Positions 43,088 through 51,693 are shown, counted from the stretch's first letter. The stretch is DNA of 64,000 bases from Thalassolituus sp. UBA1087 (GCA_002314145.1 DCCG01000005.1:81670-145669); one strand, 5' to 3'. Notes: generated by a model from the letters alone, not told the origin. Translations and numbers: made by a program.

Positions 43088-43255
43088 CTAAGGAAAGATT
43101 AGAAAAGAATTCTGCGTCCGGGGAGGTATCCGGGCAATTGAAGGGAATTTCGCAGCGTTACAGGCTATCTGTCTTAAATGTCAGTTACGAAAAGACAGCC
43201 ATACCCGGCGGGCTGCTGCGGGGCAACCAGGCGCCGGGTTGGCTTGCGCTCACTA

Positions 43256-44434
43256 TCAGCGTTCGACGGCCAGAGCGACCCCCATACCACCACCGATACA
43301 CAGAGTGGCCAGGCCTTTTTTCGCATCACGGCGGATCATTTCGTGCAGCAGAGTGACGAATATGCGGCAGCCGGAAGCACCGATCGGGTGGCCCAGTGCA
43401 ATGGCACCGCCATTAACATTGATCTTGCCGGCATCCCACTCCAGACCTTTATTCACCGACAGCGCCTGCACCGCAAAGGCTTCATTGGCTTCAATCAGAT
43501 CCAGATCACTGATGCTCCAGCCAGCTTTCTGCAGGCATTTTCTGGTTGCCGGAATCGGCCCTGTGCCCATGATTTTCGGATCAACACCGGCATTGGCATA
43601 AGCCTTCACGGTACACAGAACGGGCAGCCCCAGGGCTTCGGCTTTTTCACGGCTGGCCAGCATCACTGCCGCCGCACCGTCATTCAGCGACGAAGCATTA
43701 CCGGCGGTGACCGAGCCGTCTTTTTTGAACGCCGGGCGCATAGCGGCCAGTTTCTCAGTGGTGATACCGGCACGTGGGTTTTCGTCGGTATCAAAGATCA
43801 GCGGATCACCTTTGCGCTGCGGAATGCTCACCGGAGTGATTTCTTCTTTGAAGGTACCGGCTTCAATGGCAGCCAGCGCTTTGCTCTGCGAGGCGGCAGA
43901 AAATTCATCCTGCTCTGCACGGCTGATGTTGTATTCATCGGCAATGTTTTCCGCCGTCACCCCCATGTGATAATCATTGAACGCGTCCCAGAGGCCGTCG
44001 GAGATCATGGTATCGACCATGTTCCAGTTGCCCATACGCTGACCATTACGGGAATTCGGCAGCGCGTGCGGAGCATTGGACATAGACTCCTGACCACCGG
44101 CAATAACGATATCCGCATCACCACAGCTGATGGCCTGTGCCGCCAGATGCAGTGCTTTCAGACCAGAGCCACACACTTTGTTGATGGTCATTGCCGGCAC
44201 GGTATCCGGCAGCCCGGCTTTGATCGCGGCCTGGCGCGCCGGGTTCTGCCCACAGGCGGCAGTCAGCACCTGGCCCATGAGAACTTCATTGACCTGCGCG
44301 CCATCCACGCCGGTTTTTTCCAGCAGTGAACGGATAACAGTGGCGCCCAGATCCGCTGCCTGAACACTGGCCAGTGAGCCACCAAAAGTCCCTATTGCTG
44401 TGCGCGTTGCCGCCACAATTACTACGTCTGTCAT
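43256..44434 (-). CDS. Acetyl-CoA C-acetyltransferase (biosynthetic-type thiolase)
   Basis: This 392-aa thiolase condenses two acetyl-CoA to acetoacetyl-CoA, or the reverse. The catalytic residues are present: Cys88 in NKVCGSGLKA, the His in GHPIGASG and Cys379 in LCIGGGMG. The EANEAFAVQ block is also normal. Length and sequence suit PhaA/AtoB-type enzymes. With the PHA depolymerase at 57.4 kb, a role in polyhydroxyalkanoate turnover is reasonable, but no phaB or phaC is in this window. Confidence 0.95.
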   Translation of the reverse strand: MTDVVIVAATRTAIGTFGGSLASVQAADLGATVIRSLLEKTGVDGAQVNEVLMGQVLTAACGQNPARQAAIKAGLPDTVPAMTINKVCGSGLKALHLAAQAISCGDADIVIAGGQESMSNAPHALPNSRNGQRMGNWNMVDTMISDGLWDAFNDYHMGVTAENIADEYNISRAEQDEFSAASQSKALAAIEAGTFKEEITPVSIPQRKGDPLIFDTDENPRAGITTEKLAAMRPAFKKDGSVTAGNASSLNDGAAAVMLASREKAEALGLPVLCTVKAYANAGVDPKIMGTGPIPATRKCLQKAGWSISDLDLIEANEAFAVQALSVNKGLEWDAGKINVNGGAIALGHPIGASGCRIFVTLLHEMIRRDAKKGLATLCIGGGMGVALAVER

Positions 44435-44581
44435 ATGAAGCCTCCGATCTGTTTAGAACCCTAACTGTTTGCAACACTCTGTACTGACTATCACATCGGC
44501 TGTGACCAATTCATTACGCCTGGCCATAAGCCGGTCCTGAGACTGAGAAAGTGATGCGGAAAATACGGTATGCGTCAGTAT

Positions 44582-44610
44582 AAACGAAAGCGCGGCTACG
44601 CAAGAGCCGC
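44582..44610 (-). terminator. Possible terminator after ectR
   Basis: GCGGCT / AGCCGC with a seven-base loop is followed on the minus strand by GCTTTCGTTT. The T tract is interrupted, so the terminator would be weak. It lies about 55 bases after the ectR stop. Confidence 0.5.
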
Positions 44611-44666
44611 ACCCGGTCATTTATATCGCAGGAAGGCTGACATGGGTGCCAGCCACTGAGGAAGTA

Positions 44667-45218
44667 TCAGGTGTGTCGTGCCAGACGGTCCAGCGCGCCG
44701 ACATCGAGTACCGGGGAAGCATCAATGTGCTGGGCATCCATCATATAAGCCACCCGCTCCAGCGCACTGAGAATCATCGTCTGTTCCCAGTCGTGCAGAT
44801 CCTGAAACTGCTGGATAAAGCTGTCCTGCAGCGGGCGCGGAGCATCCACCAGAATATCGTTGGCTTCCGGCGTCAGATACACAAACACTTTGCGTTTATC
44901 ACTGCTGCCGCGCTCACGACGCACTAAATGGCGTTTTTCCAGACGGTCAATAATGGTGGTCACCGTGGCCTGAGACAAACTGACGCGCTGCGCCACCTCG
45001 CCCACGGTTAATTCTTCCTGCTGACGCAGGAGTTGCAGGATCAGCAATTGCGGGGCGGTCAGGCCGGAAATCTTGCTGAGCTGGCGGGAATGCAAATCCG
45101 TAGCACGGATAATGCGGCGAAGTGCAACCAACACTTCTTCATAGCGGTTCATATCTTTGTCCCGGCGGTTTTTCTTCTGAGCCGGAATATTACCACTAAC
45201 GATCCCTAAAACGCTCAT
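44667..45218 (-). CDS. ectR: MarR family regulator of the ectoine operon, EctR-like
   Basis: This protein of up to 183 aa has a winged helix-turn-helix core: RIIRATDLHSRQLSKISGL, LTVGEVAQRVSLSQATVTTIIDRLEKR and RRERGSSDKRKVFVYLT. The start of the core (MNRYEEVLVALRRII) is like EctR1 of methylotrophs, which represses ectABC-ask by binding near the -10 of ectA. It is next to, and divergent from, the ectoine operon. ATG 45218 overlaps the CheW-like stop (ATGA) and has GGGAGG upstream; ATG 45152 would give 161 aa, nearer to the family length. Either start keeps the whole DNA-binding domain. Confidence 0.87.
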   Translation of the reverse strand: MSVLGIVSGNIPAQKKNRRDKDMNRYEEVLVALRRIIRATDLHSRQLSKISGLTAPQLLILQLLRQQEELTVGEVAQRVSLSQATVTTIIDRLEKRHLVRRERGSSDKRKVFVYLTPEANDILVDAPRPLQDSFIQQFQDLHDWEQTMILSALERVAYMMDAQHIDASPVLDVGALDRLARHT

Positions 45219-45640
45219 TTTCCCTCCCGCGCCGACAGTTCACTGATATAACCGATGTCGAGAGCCACCACCAGGATGTCATCCACCTGCCGGGTACCGA
45301 GAATCGCCGCCTGAGGGGTGTGGGGCGGCTCGATCTCTTCCTTCGCCAGCTGGGTGATCTCCCGCACTTTATCCACTGTCAGGCCGATGGTTTCACCGGG
45401 CAGCTCCAGCGTCATGATGCGGGTATCGTCATCCGCCTCAACGGATTCCAGCCCCAGCATGGTTCTGGCCTCAACCACAGTGACGATTTCACCGCGTGAA
45501 TTGATGATGCCTTCAACCATGTGAGGCGCCGCCGGAACCGGCTCCGGGCGGGCCCAGGGGCTCACTTCGCGTATGTGTTTGACCGGCAGAGCGTACACCG
45601 TGTCTTCCAGGGAAAATGTCAGCCAGGGTTCTTTGTCCAT
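45215..45640 (-). CDS. Single-domain CheW-like protein, coupled to ectR
   Basis: This 141-aa protein is one CheW domain: FSLEDTVYALPVKHIREV, PHMVEGIINSRGEIVTVVEAR, ETIGLTVDKVREIT and ILGTRQVDDILVVALDI. CheW normally links chemoreceptors to CheA. There is no cheA or other che gene nearby. Its stop overlaps the ectR start, so it is translationally coupled with the ectoine repressor, and it is transcribed divergently from ectA. Why a receptor adaptor should be made with an osmolyte regulator is not explained by known biology. Confidence 0.9.
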   Translation of the reverse strand: MDKEPWLTFSLEDTVYALPVKHIREVSPWARPEPVPAAPHMVEGIINSRGEIVTVVEARTMLGLESVEADDDTRIMTLELPGETIGLTVDKVREITQLAKEEIEPPHTPQAAILGTRQVDDILVVALDIGYISELSAREGK

Positions 45641-45663
45641 ATTGCTCTCAGTTTTATTTAGAG

Positions 45664-45692
45664 TTGTAAATATTTTTCAGTGATGCTAAATT
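45664..45692 (+). promoter_or_regulatory. Sigma-70 promoter of the ectoine operon
   Basis: TTGTAA (45664-45669) and TAAATT (45687-45692) are separated by exactly 17 bases. The promoter lies about 100 bases upstream of ectA and between the divergent cheW-ectR and ect units. Confidence 0.65.
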
Positions 45693-45709
45693 GTTTAGTG
45701 TTCTAAGTA
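45692..45709. promoter_or_regulatory. Candidate EctR operator overlapping the ectA -10 box
   Basis: TGTTTAGT-GT-TCTAAGTA has the layout of the methylotroph EctR1 operator as I remember it (TATTTAGT-GT-ACTATATA): 8-bp half-sites separated by two bases. A second dyad, CTAAA-TTG-TTTAG, covers 45686-45698. Binding here would occlude the -10 box. Confidence 0.65.
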
Positions 45710-45786
45710 AATAACAGGCGTCGTAATGACGAAGTCAGTATCAACTTTAGCTGATTTTGCTCGGTACGCGGGGCCTGAATCCTAAA

Positions 45787-46338
45787 ATGGACCCTTATTC
45801 GAAAACTTCGAATCAAAAAATTGTTACAACTGAAAGTAATTTCAGTTTCAGAAAGCCGGTTTCGACCGATGGTTCTGAGGTTTTTGCGCTGGTAGAGCGC
45901 TGTAAACCTTTAGACGTCAATTCAATGTACTGCAACCTCCTGCAGTGTTCCCACTTTTCTGACACTTCTATCGTAGCTGAACGCGATGGCCAGATGGTCG
46001 GCTTTATCTCCGGCTATCGTCTGCCGCAGCAGCCTGACGTGCTGTTTGTCTGGCAGGTGGCGGTGGATGCGTCCACCCGGGGACAGGGGCTTGCCAGTCA
46101 GATGCTGATGCAGTTGCTCAGCCGCCTGGGCGGTGAAGTGAAGCACCTGCACACCACCATCACCCCGGACAACCAGGCCTCCTGGAAGACATTCCAGCGC
46201 CTTGCGGCGACCCTGGACGCCCCGCTTAACGACAGCGATATGTTTGACCGTGAGCAACACTTCAACGGCGAACACGAGACAGAGAAGCTCGTACATATCG
46301 GTCCTTTTAATCTTGCACCAAGCTCGCAACACAGATAA
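45787..46338 (+). CDS. ectA: L-2,4-diaminobutyrate acetyltransferase
   Basis: This 183-aa GNAT enzyme makes N-gamma-acetyl-diaminobutyrate, the second step of ectoine synthesis. Family blocks are FRKPVSTDG, NSMYCNLLQCSHFSDTS, VWQVAVDASTRGQGLASQML and TTITPDNQASW. The acetyl-CoA-binding R/Q-x-x-G-x-G/A loop is TRGQGLAS. ATG 45787 (MDPYSKTS) is chosen over a TTG at 45757; its ribosome-binding site is poor, so regulated or weak translation is possible. It is first in ectA-ectB-ectC-ask. Confidence 0.96.
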   Translation: MDPYSKTSNQKIVTTESNFSFRKPVSTDGSEVFALVERCKPLDVNSMYCNLLQCSHFSDTSIVAERDGQMVGFISGYRLPQQPDVLFVWQVAVDASTRGQGLASQMLMQLLSRLGGEVKHLHTTITPDNQASWKTFQRLAATLDAPLNDSDMFDREQHFNGEHETEKLVHIGPFNLAPSSQHR

Positions 46339-46358
46339 CGACACAGGAGTAAAACACT

Positions 46359-47627
46359 ATGGATATTTATGAGAAGCTCGAATCCAATGTGCGTGGTTAC
46401 TGCCGTTCATTCCCGGTAACTTTCACCAAAGCGCAGAACGCCACACTCACTGACAGCGACGGCAATCAATACATCGATTTCCTCGGTGGCGCCGGTACCC
46501 TGAACTACGGGCATAACAACCCGCACTTCAAGGGCGCGCTGATCGATTATATTCAGTCCGACAGCATCACCCACGGACTGGACATGCACACAGAAGCTAA
46601 AACAGCGTTTCTGGAGACCTATGAGCGTCTGATCCTGAAACCACGCGGCATGAAGAACTACAAAATCCAGTTCACCGGCCCGACCGGCACCAACGCAGTG
46701 GAAGCTGCGCTGAAGATCGCCCGTAAAAATACCGGCCGTACGGATATTGTTTCCTTTACCAACGGTTTCCACGGTGTGACCCAGGGTGCCGCCGCTGTGA
46801 CCGCCAATGGCAAATACAAAGAGTCCATTGGTATGCCGCTGCCGGGCGTACACTTTATGCCGTTTGACGGCTATCTGGGTGACTACAACACCCTGCACTA
46901 CTTTGAAAAAGCTCTGCAGGACAAATCCTCCGGTCTGGGCCATCCGGCCGCTGTGATCGTTGAGTGTATTCAGGGTGAAGGCGGTCTGAACGCCGCTTCT
47001 GCTGCCTGGATGCTGGGCCTGCAGGCGCTGTGTAAGCGTTATGACATGCTGCTGATCGTTGATGACATTCAGGCTGGCTGTGGCCGTAGCGGAACTTACT
47101 TCAGCTTTGAAGAGTTCGGTATTGAGCCGGACGTGATCACCCAGTCCAAATCGCTGAGTGGTTATGGTCTGCCAATGGCCATCGTACTGCTGAAAGAAGA
47201 GCTGGATACCTGGAAGCCGGGTGAGCATAACGGTACTTTCCGTGGTAACAACCATGCCTTCGTAACCGCCACCAAAGCGCTGGAAACTTACTGGGCAGAT
47301 GACAGCTTCGCGAAAGAAGTGCAGCACAAAGCCAAGATCCTGCGTTCACGTCTGAAAGAAATTCAGGCGGAACATGGTGGTCAGCTGAAGCACAAAGGCC
47401 GCGGCATTATGCAGGGTCTGGAATGTGCCAACGGTGATATCGCCGATAAGATTACTGAGCTGGCGTTTAAACGCGGCCTGGTTATTGAAACCAGTGGTTC
47501 CGATGGCCAGGTGGTGAAAGTACTGACGCCACTGACCATTGAAGAAGAAAACCTGAAGAAAGGCTTGGAAATTCTCGACACCTGTATCGGCGACGTCATG
47601 GCCGAGCAGATTTCCAAGGCTTCCTGA
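46359..47627 (+). CDS. ectB: Diaminobutyrate-2-oxoglutarate transaminase
   Basis: This 422-aa class-III PLP aminotransferase carries out the first ectoine step: aspartate semialdehyde plus glutamate to diaminobutyrate. The motifs GPTGTNAVEAALKIARK, IVDDIQAGCGRSGTYFSFE and the PLP lysine in TQSKSLSGYGLPMA are all present. Length is normal. It begins 20 bases after ectA with a CAGGAG ribosome-binding site. Confidence 0.98.
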   Translation: MDIYEKLESNVRGYCRSFPVTFTKAQNATLTDSDGNQYIDFLGGAGTLNYGHNNPHFKGALIDYIQSDSITHGLDMHTEAKTAFLETYERLILKPRGMKNYKIQFTGPTGTNAVEAALKIARKNTGRTDIVSFTNGFHGVTQGAAAVTANGKYKESIGMPLPGVHFMPFDGYLGDYNTLHYFEKALQDKSSGLGHPAAVIVECIQGEGGLNAASAAWMLGLQALCKRYDMLLIVDDIQAGCGRSGTYFSFEEFGIEPDVITQSKSLSGYGLPMAIVLLKEELDTWKPGEHNGTFRGNNHAFVTATKALETYWADDSFAKEVQHKAKILRSRLKEIQAEHGGQLKHKGRGIMQGLECANGDIADKITELAFKRGLVIETSGSDGQVVKVLTPLTIEEENLKKGLEILDTCIGDVMAEQISKAS

Positions 47628-47638
47628 GCCGGCATCCA

Positions 47639-47672
47639 GGCGCCGCCATGTACTTATGAGTCATGGGGCGCC
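47639..47672 (+). other. Intercistronic hairpin between ectB and ectC
   Basis: GGCGCCGCCATG pairs with CATGGGGCGCC through one bulge and an 11-base loop. There is no T run. It may protect or process the mRNA between ectB and ectC. Confidence 0.6.
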
Positions 47673-47723
47673 GCCAGCCGCTCAGTTTATACATCGTCAT
47701 CAACAGAATTTAAGGAAACAAAC

Positions 47724-48128
47724 ATGATCGTCCGTACTCTCGAAGAGTGTGAAAATTCAAGTCGTAAAATCGAAAGTGAAACCGGTACCTGGAACAGCGT
47801 GCGTATGTCGCTGAAAGACGACAATATGGGTTTCTCTTTCCACATCACCACAATTTACGCCAACACAGAAACACCGATCTGGTATCAGAACCACCTCGAA
47901 TCTGTGTACTGCATCAGTGGCGAAGGTGAAGTTGAAACCGTCGCAGACGGCAAAGTGTATCCGATCAAACCGGGTACTCTGTATATTCTCGACAAAAACG
48001 ACCAGCATCTGCTGCGTGGTTTCAGTGAAATGAAAATGGCCTGTGTCTTCAATCCGCCGCTGATCGGCAACGAAGTACACAACAAAGACGGCGCTTATGA
48101 GCTGTCAGCAGAAACTGTAACTGACTGA
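47724..48128 (+). CDS. ectC: L-ectoine synthase
   Basis: This 134-aa cupin enzyme cyclises N-acetyl-diaminobutyrate to ectoine. Signature parts are MIVRTLEECENSSR, the cupin metal region HLESVYCISGEGEVE and DKNDQHLLRG. Glu and His iron ligands are in place. TAAGGAAA precedes ATG. No ectD (ectoine hydroxylase) follows, so the product is ectoine and not hydroxyectoine, unless ectD is elsewhere. Confidence 0.98.
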   Translation: MIVRTLEECENSSRKIESETGTWNSVRMSLKDDNMGFSFHITTIYANTETPIWYQNHLESVYCISGEGEVETVADGKVYPIKPGTLYILDKNDQHLLRGFSEMKMACVFNPPLIGNEVHNKDGAYELSAETVTD

Positions 48129-48179
48129 TAACGACCGGGAGCAACTGCAGCCCTGCAGTCAGCTCCGGCAGCACAACAG

Positions 48180-48204
48180 TGGCCGGTATATCCGGCCATT
48201 TTTT
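48180..48204 (+). terminator. Intrinsic terminator inside the ectoine operon, between ectC and ask
   Basis: TGGCCGG / CCGGCCA, a perfect 7-bp stem with a TATAT loop, is followed by six T residues. It lies 51 bases after the ectC stop and 32 bases before the ask start. Partial read-through would give more EctABC than aspartokinase. Confidence 0.82.
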
Positions 48205-48235
48205 CAGTTACTCAGATTCTGACAGGAAGGTAATT

Positions 48236-49687
48236 ATGGCACTCCACAGTGTTGAAAAAATCGGCGGCACATCCATGAGCCGCTACGACGATGTTCTTAA
48301 GAATATCTGGTTACGCCCGAAAAAACTCGAAGATGGCAGCAGCACCCTGTATCAGCGTGCCTTTGTTGTCTCTGCTTATGCCGGCATGACCAACGGCCTG
48401 CTGGAGCATAAGAAGACCGGTGAAGCCGGTGTGTACGCATTGTTCTCTGAAATGGACGAAAAACGTCCATGGCAGGAAAAACTGGACGAAGTTCAGGAAC
48501 AGATGCTGAGTGTGAACGAAGAAATGTTCGGCGCTGACCCGCTGATCCAGAAACGCGCTGACCAGTTTATCCAGGGCCGTATTCAGGACGTACACGAATG
48601 TCTGGAACACCTGGAAGTGGTATGTAACTTCGGTCACTTCCAGCTGGATGATCACCTGCACCGCGTACGCGAAATGCTGAGTGCACTGGGTGAAGCCCAC
48701 AGTGCCTTTAACTCCGTCCAGCTGCTGCGCAAGCACGATGTTAATGCCACCTTTGTGGATCTGACGAACTGGCGTTCCGATGATCAGATGGGTCTGGACG
48801 AGCATATCGGTTCAGCCTTTAAAGACATCGATTTCTGCAAAGAAATGCCGATTGTCACCGGCTATACCCAGTGCCGCGAAGGCCTGATGCGTACCTTTGA
48901 CCGGGGCTACAGCGAAATGACCTTCAGCCGTATTGCCACTCTGACCAACGCTTCAGAAGCGGTTATTCACAAAGAATACCACCTGAGTACTGCCGATCCG
49001 GTACTGGTTGGCGATGGCAAAGTGCATCCTATCGGCCAGACTAACTATGACGTCGCCGACCAGCTGGCGAACCTGGGGATGGAAGCCATTCACCCACGGG
49101 CTGCTGCCGGGCTGCGTAAAAAGAATATTCTGCTGCGCGTTAAAAATACGTTTGAACCGGAACACAGTGGTACCGTGATTCATAACGATTACTGCAGTCA
49201 GACACCGAAAGTGGAAATCATTGCCGGCGCCCGTAACGTCTGGGCACTGGAAATTTTCGATCAGGATATGGTCGGTGATGCACTGTATGCTCAGCGCATG
49301 AATGATCTGGTGCTGGAATCCGGCGTCCGCGTGCTGACCAAAGACTTTAACGCCAACACAGTGACGCATTATCTGAAAGGTAATAAACGTCGCATTAACT
49401 GGTTAATGGACCGCCTGCAGGGTGCTTATCCTGATGCGGACATCCGCGTTGAGAAACTGGCTATGGTCAGCGCCATCGGTTCTGATCTGAAAATTCCAGG
49501 CCTGTTACAGAAGGCGGCGGGTGCATTATCGTCAGCAGGTGTTAATATTCAATCTGTGCACCAGGCGATGCGTCAGGTGGACATGATGTTCCTGGTCAGC
49601 GACGCTGACTATGGTAAAGCGGTCAAAGCTCTGCATGAGCAACTGATCGAACAATCCGCCAGCTGGACAGACCAACAGACTGCATGA
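48236..49687 (+). CDS. ask: Ectoine-specific aspartate kinase
   Basis: This 483-aa aspartokinase of the Ask_Ect class supplies aspartyl phosphate for ectoine synthesis. The N-terminal nucleotide motif is EKIGGTSMSRYDD (the usual KFGGTS is changed to KIGGTS), and the ACT region near the C-terminus includes VSAIGSDLKIPGLLQKA. The class is typically less sensitive to Lys/Thr feedback. ATG 48236 has AGGAAGG upstream. The longer frame begins inside the terminator hairpin, so it is not the start. Confidence 0.95.
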   Translation: MALHSVEKIGGTSMSRYDDVLKNIWLRPKKLEDGSSTLYQRAFVVSAYAGMTNGLLEHKKTGEAGVYALFSEMDEKRPWQEKLDEVQEQMLSVNEEMFGADPLIQKRADQFIQGRIQDVHECLEHLEVVCNFGHFQLDDHLHRVREMLSALGEAHSAFNSVQLLRKHDVNATFVDLTNWRSDDQMGLDEHIGSAFKDIDFCKEMPIVTGYTQCREGLMRTFDRGYSEMTFSRIATLTNASEAVIHKEYHLSTADPVLVGDGKVHPIGQTNYDVADQLANLGMEAIHPRAAAGLRKKNILLRVKNTFEPEHSGTVIHNDYCSQTPKVEIIAGARNVWALEIFDQDMVGDALYAQRMNDLVLESGVRVLTKDFNANTVTHYLKGNKRRINWLMDRLQGAYPDADIRVEKLAMVSAIGSDLKIPGLLQKAAGALSSAGVNIQSVHQAMRQVDMMFLVSDADYGKAVKALHEQLIEQSASWTDQQTA

Positions 49688-50577
49688 AGCCAATACTGCT
49701 CTGTTTCTCTCTGCTGCTGAGTATCACTGCTTATGCAGCAGAAGATACTGAGCAGGCAGACGAGAAAGCACAGAAAACCATCGAGTCGCTTAAAGAGCCG
49801 CTCTACAGCCCGTTCACCGAACGCTATATGCTGGATGAAGTGAAAAACCTTCGTCAGGAAATAGCCGATGCCCGCGTCGAACTGACCGCCCGGATAGCCG
49901 ATCGGGAAGTCGACGTGGCCTCCAAAGCGATCACCTATTCCACCGATACGGTGACCTATTTCTTTTATCTGATTGCCGGTGCGTCATCCCTGTTGGTTCT
50001 GGTGGGGTGGAATTCCCTGCGCGACCTGAAACAACGGGTCGGCGAATTTGCCAACGATGAAATTCAGCGTATTACCGCTTCGTATGAAGAACGGCTGGAT
50101 AAACTGGAACACGAACTGCACCGCAAGTCGCGCCATATTGCCCGCGCACAGGAAGAGATTGAACTCACCAACGAGATTCACTCACTGTGGCTGAAAGCCT
50201 CGCAGGAAAGCACGGCACAAAGCAAAATCGCGATTTACGATCAGATTCTGCAGTTACGTCCGGATGACCTTGAAGCACTGACCTACAAAGCCGACGCCGC
50301 ACTGGCGCTGGGACAAACTCAGTGGGCTAACAGCCTGGCTAACCGGGCGCTGGAAATCGATCCGGATAACAGTCATGCCCTCTACCAGCGTGCCTGTGCT
50401 TATGCCGAATCCGGCAGTGTGGAAGAGGCCCTGCGTGATCTGCAGAGTGCGATTGAGCGCTCCGAATCCCTGCGCGTACTGGCCGGCCGTGATCAGAGTT
50501 TTGAATCCCTGCATGACAATGAGCGCTTTAATGCTCTGGTGGTAATGCCTGTCGAAGAAGACGACAGCAAAGCCTGA
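49684..50577 (+). CDS. Membrane-anchored TPR protein coupled to ask
   Basis: This 297-aa protein has a signal peptide or N-terminal anchor (MKPILLCFSLLLSITAYA), a first helical region, one membrane helix at about 91-107 (YFFYLIAGASSLLVLVGW), a long coiled coil (about 115-165) and two to three TPR repeats (about 175-265, with LEALTYKADAALALGQTQWA). ATG 49684 overlaps the ask stop by four bases (ATGA), so it is translationally coupled to the ectoine operon. I know of no assigned role for such a protein in ectoine metabolism. The order suggests a scaffold or envelope sensor made with the osmolyte enzymes. Conserved sites for catalysis are absent. Confidence 0.85.
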   Translation: MKPILLCFSLLLSITAYAAEDTEQADEKAQKTIESLKEPLYSPFTERYMLDEVKNLRQEIADARVELTARIADREVDVASKAITYSTDTVTYFFYLIAGASSLLVLVGWNSLRDLKQRVGEFANDEIQRITASYEERLDKLEHELHRKSRHIARAQEEIELTNEIHSLWLKASQESTAQSKIAIYDQILQLRPDDLEALTYKADAALALGQTQWANSLANRALEIDPDNSHALYQRACAYAESGSVEEALRDLQSAIERSESLRVLAGRDQSFESLHDNERFNALVVMPVEEDDSKA

Positions 50578-50582
50578 CCCCG

Positions 50583-50621
50583 TCAGCCACCCTTAGTCCG
50601 GGTGGCTGATGTTCTCTTTTT
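50583..50621 (+). terminator. Terminator of the ectoine operon
   Basis: TCAGCCACCC / GGGTGGCTGA forms a 10-bp perfect stem with a seven-base loop. A T-rich tract (TCTCTTTTTC) follows after a short gap. It begins just after the TPR gene. Confidence 0.8.
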
Positions 50622-50778
50622 CCTTCTGTACCGCACCCTATTTGCCCGGCGCCAGCCGCTGCATGCAACAGTCTTTCCTGACATTCCGCGTTTTACTCTC
50701 TCTATTACCGGCATAACATTTATTCATTACCCCAGATGCACCTGCCGCCATAAACTTTTGGCCATGCCGGAGGTTTGA

Positions 50779-51693
50779 ATGCACAACACACGAATCACTG
50801 AAAATTTACCTTCAACTACTGCACTCGTTGTTGAAGGGGGCGCTATGCGTGGTATTTTTGCCAGCGGCGTGCTGGACAGTTTTATGCAGCACGGCTACAA
50901 CCCCTATGACTTTGCCATGGGTGTTTCCGCCGGAGCAACCAACCTGTCCGCCTTTATCACCGGCCAGCCACAGCGCTCACGGGATATTATTATTAATTAC
51001 GCCACCCGCCGGGATTTCTTTAATCCACTGCGCGGATTAAAGGGCGGCCACCTCACCGATGTCGACTGGCTGTGGAATTACGGCCATGATCAGTGGCCAC
51101 TGAATTTACCGGCGATTAATCAGGGAATTCCTCTTTACGTTACCGTCTGCCGCGTGCGGGATGGCGAACCCCGGTACCTGAGAGTCACCCCCAATAATAT
51201 TCATGCTTTGATGGTTGCCACCTGCGCTTTGCCCTTCGCATTCCGCAAACCCGTGGTGATCGATGATGTCCGATACGTGGATGGCGGCGTTACCGATTCG
51301 ATTCCGGTTAAAAAAGCCTGGGAAATGGGCGCACGGGATATAACCGTGGTGTTGTCACGGCCACTGGGTTATCGCAAAGCAGAAACGCATCCACCACAAT
51401 CCACGGCCGGTTTATCTTTATCCCAGCGGATATTAAAACGTGCGGTGCAACGTATGTTTGGTGCCGATGCCAGCATCTGGGAAACCATGCAGAACCGTGG
51501 CAGTGAATACAATGAAAGCCTGGATTTTATCGACAACCCACCCCCGGGCTGCACTATCCGTGTTATTGCACCACCGGCTGATTTTGCGGTCAGCCGTCTG
51601 ACCATGAATAAACAGAAACTGCAGGATGGTTATGGCATAGGCGTAATGGCTGCTGAAGAATTTCTGCAGACACTGAGAGTAACTGCTGCCTGA
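50779..51693 (+). CDS. Patatin-like phospholipase family protein
   Basis: This 304-aa cytoplasmic protein is a patatin-type acyl hydrolase. The oxyanion motif is EGGAMRGIF, the nucleophile is Ser50 in MGVSAG, and the second dyad residue is Asp168 in YVDGGVTD. It is similar to the RssA/YjjU-type proteins. The natural substrate is unknown. GGAGG precedes ATG 50779. It is separate from the ectoine operon and converges on hemW. Confidence 0.92.
   Translation: MHNTRITENLPSTTALVVEGGAMRGIFASGVLDSFMQHGYNPYDFAMGVSAGATNLSAFITGQPQRSRDIIINYATRRDFFNPLRGLKGGHLTDVDWLWNYGHDQWPLNLPAINQGIPLYVTVCRVRDGEPRYLRVTPNNIHALMVATCALPFAFRKPVVIDDVRYVDGGVTDSIPVKKAWEMGARDITVVLSRPLGYRKAETHPPQSTAGLSLSQRILKRAVQRMFGADASIWETMQNRGSEYNESLDFIDNPPPGCTIRVIAPPADFAVSRLTMNKQKLQDGYGIGVMAAEEFLQTLRVTAA

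Noticed and set aside
43178..44329. 383-codon plus-strand frame opposite the thiolase gene
   Set aside because: Shadow of the thiolase, which has all catalytic residues on the minus strand.
46407..47327. 306-codon minus-strand frame opposite ectB
   Set aside because: Shadow of ectB; no family resemblance.
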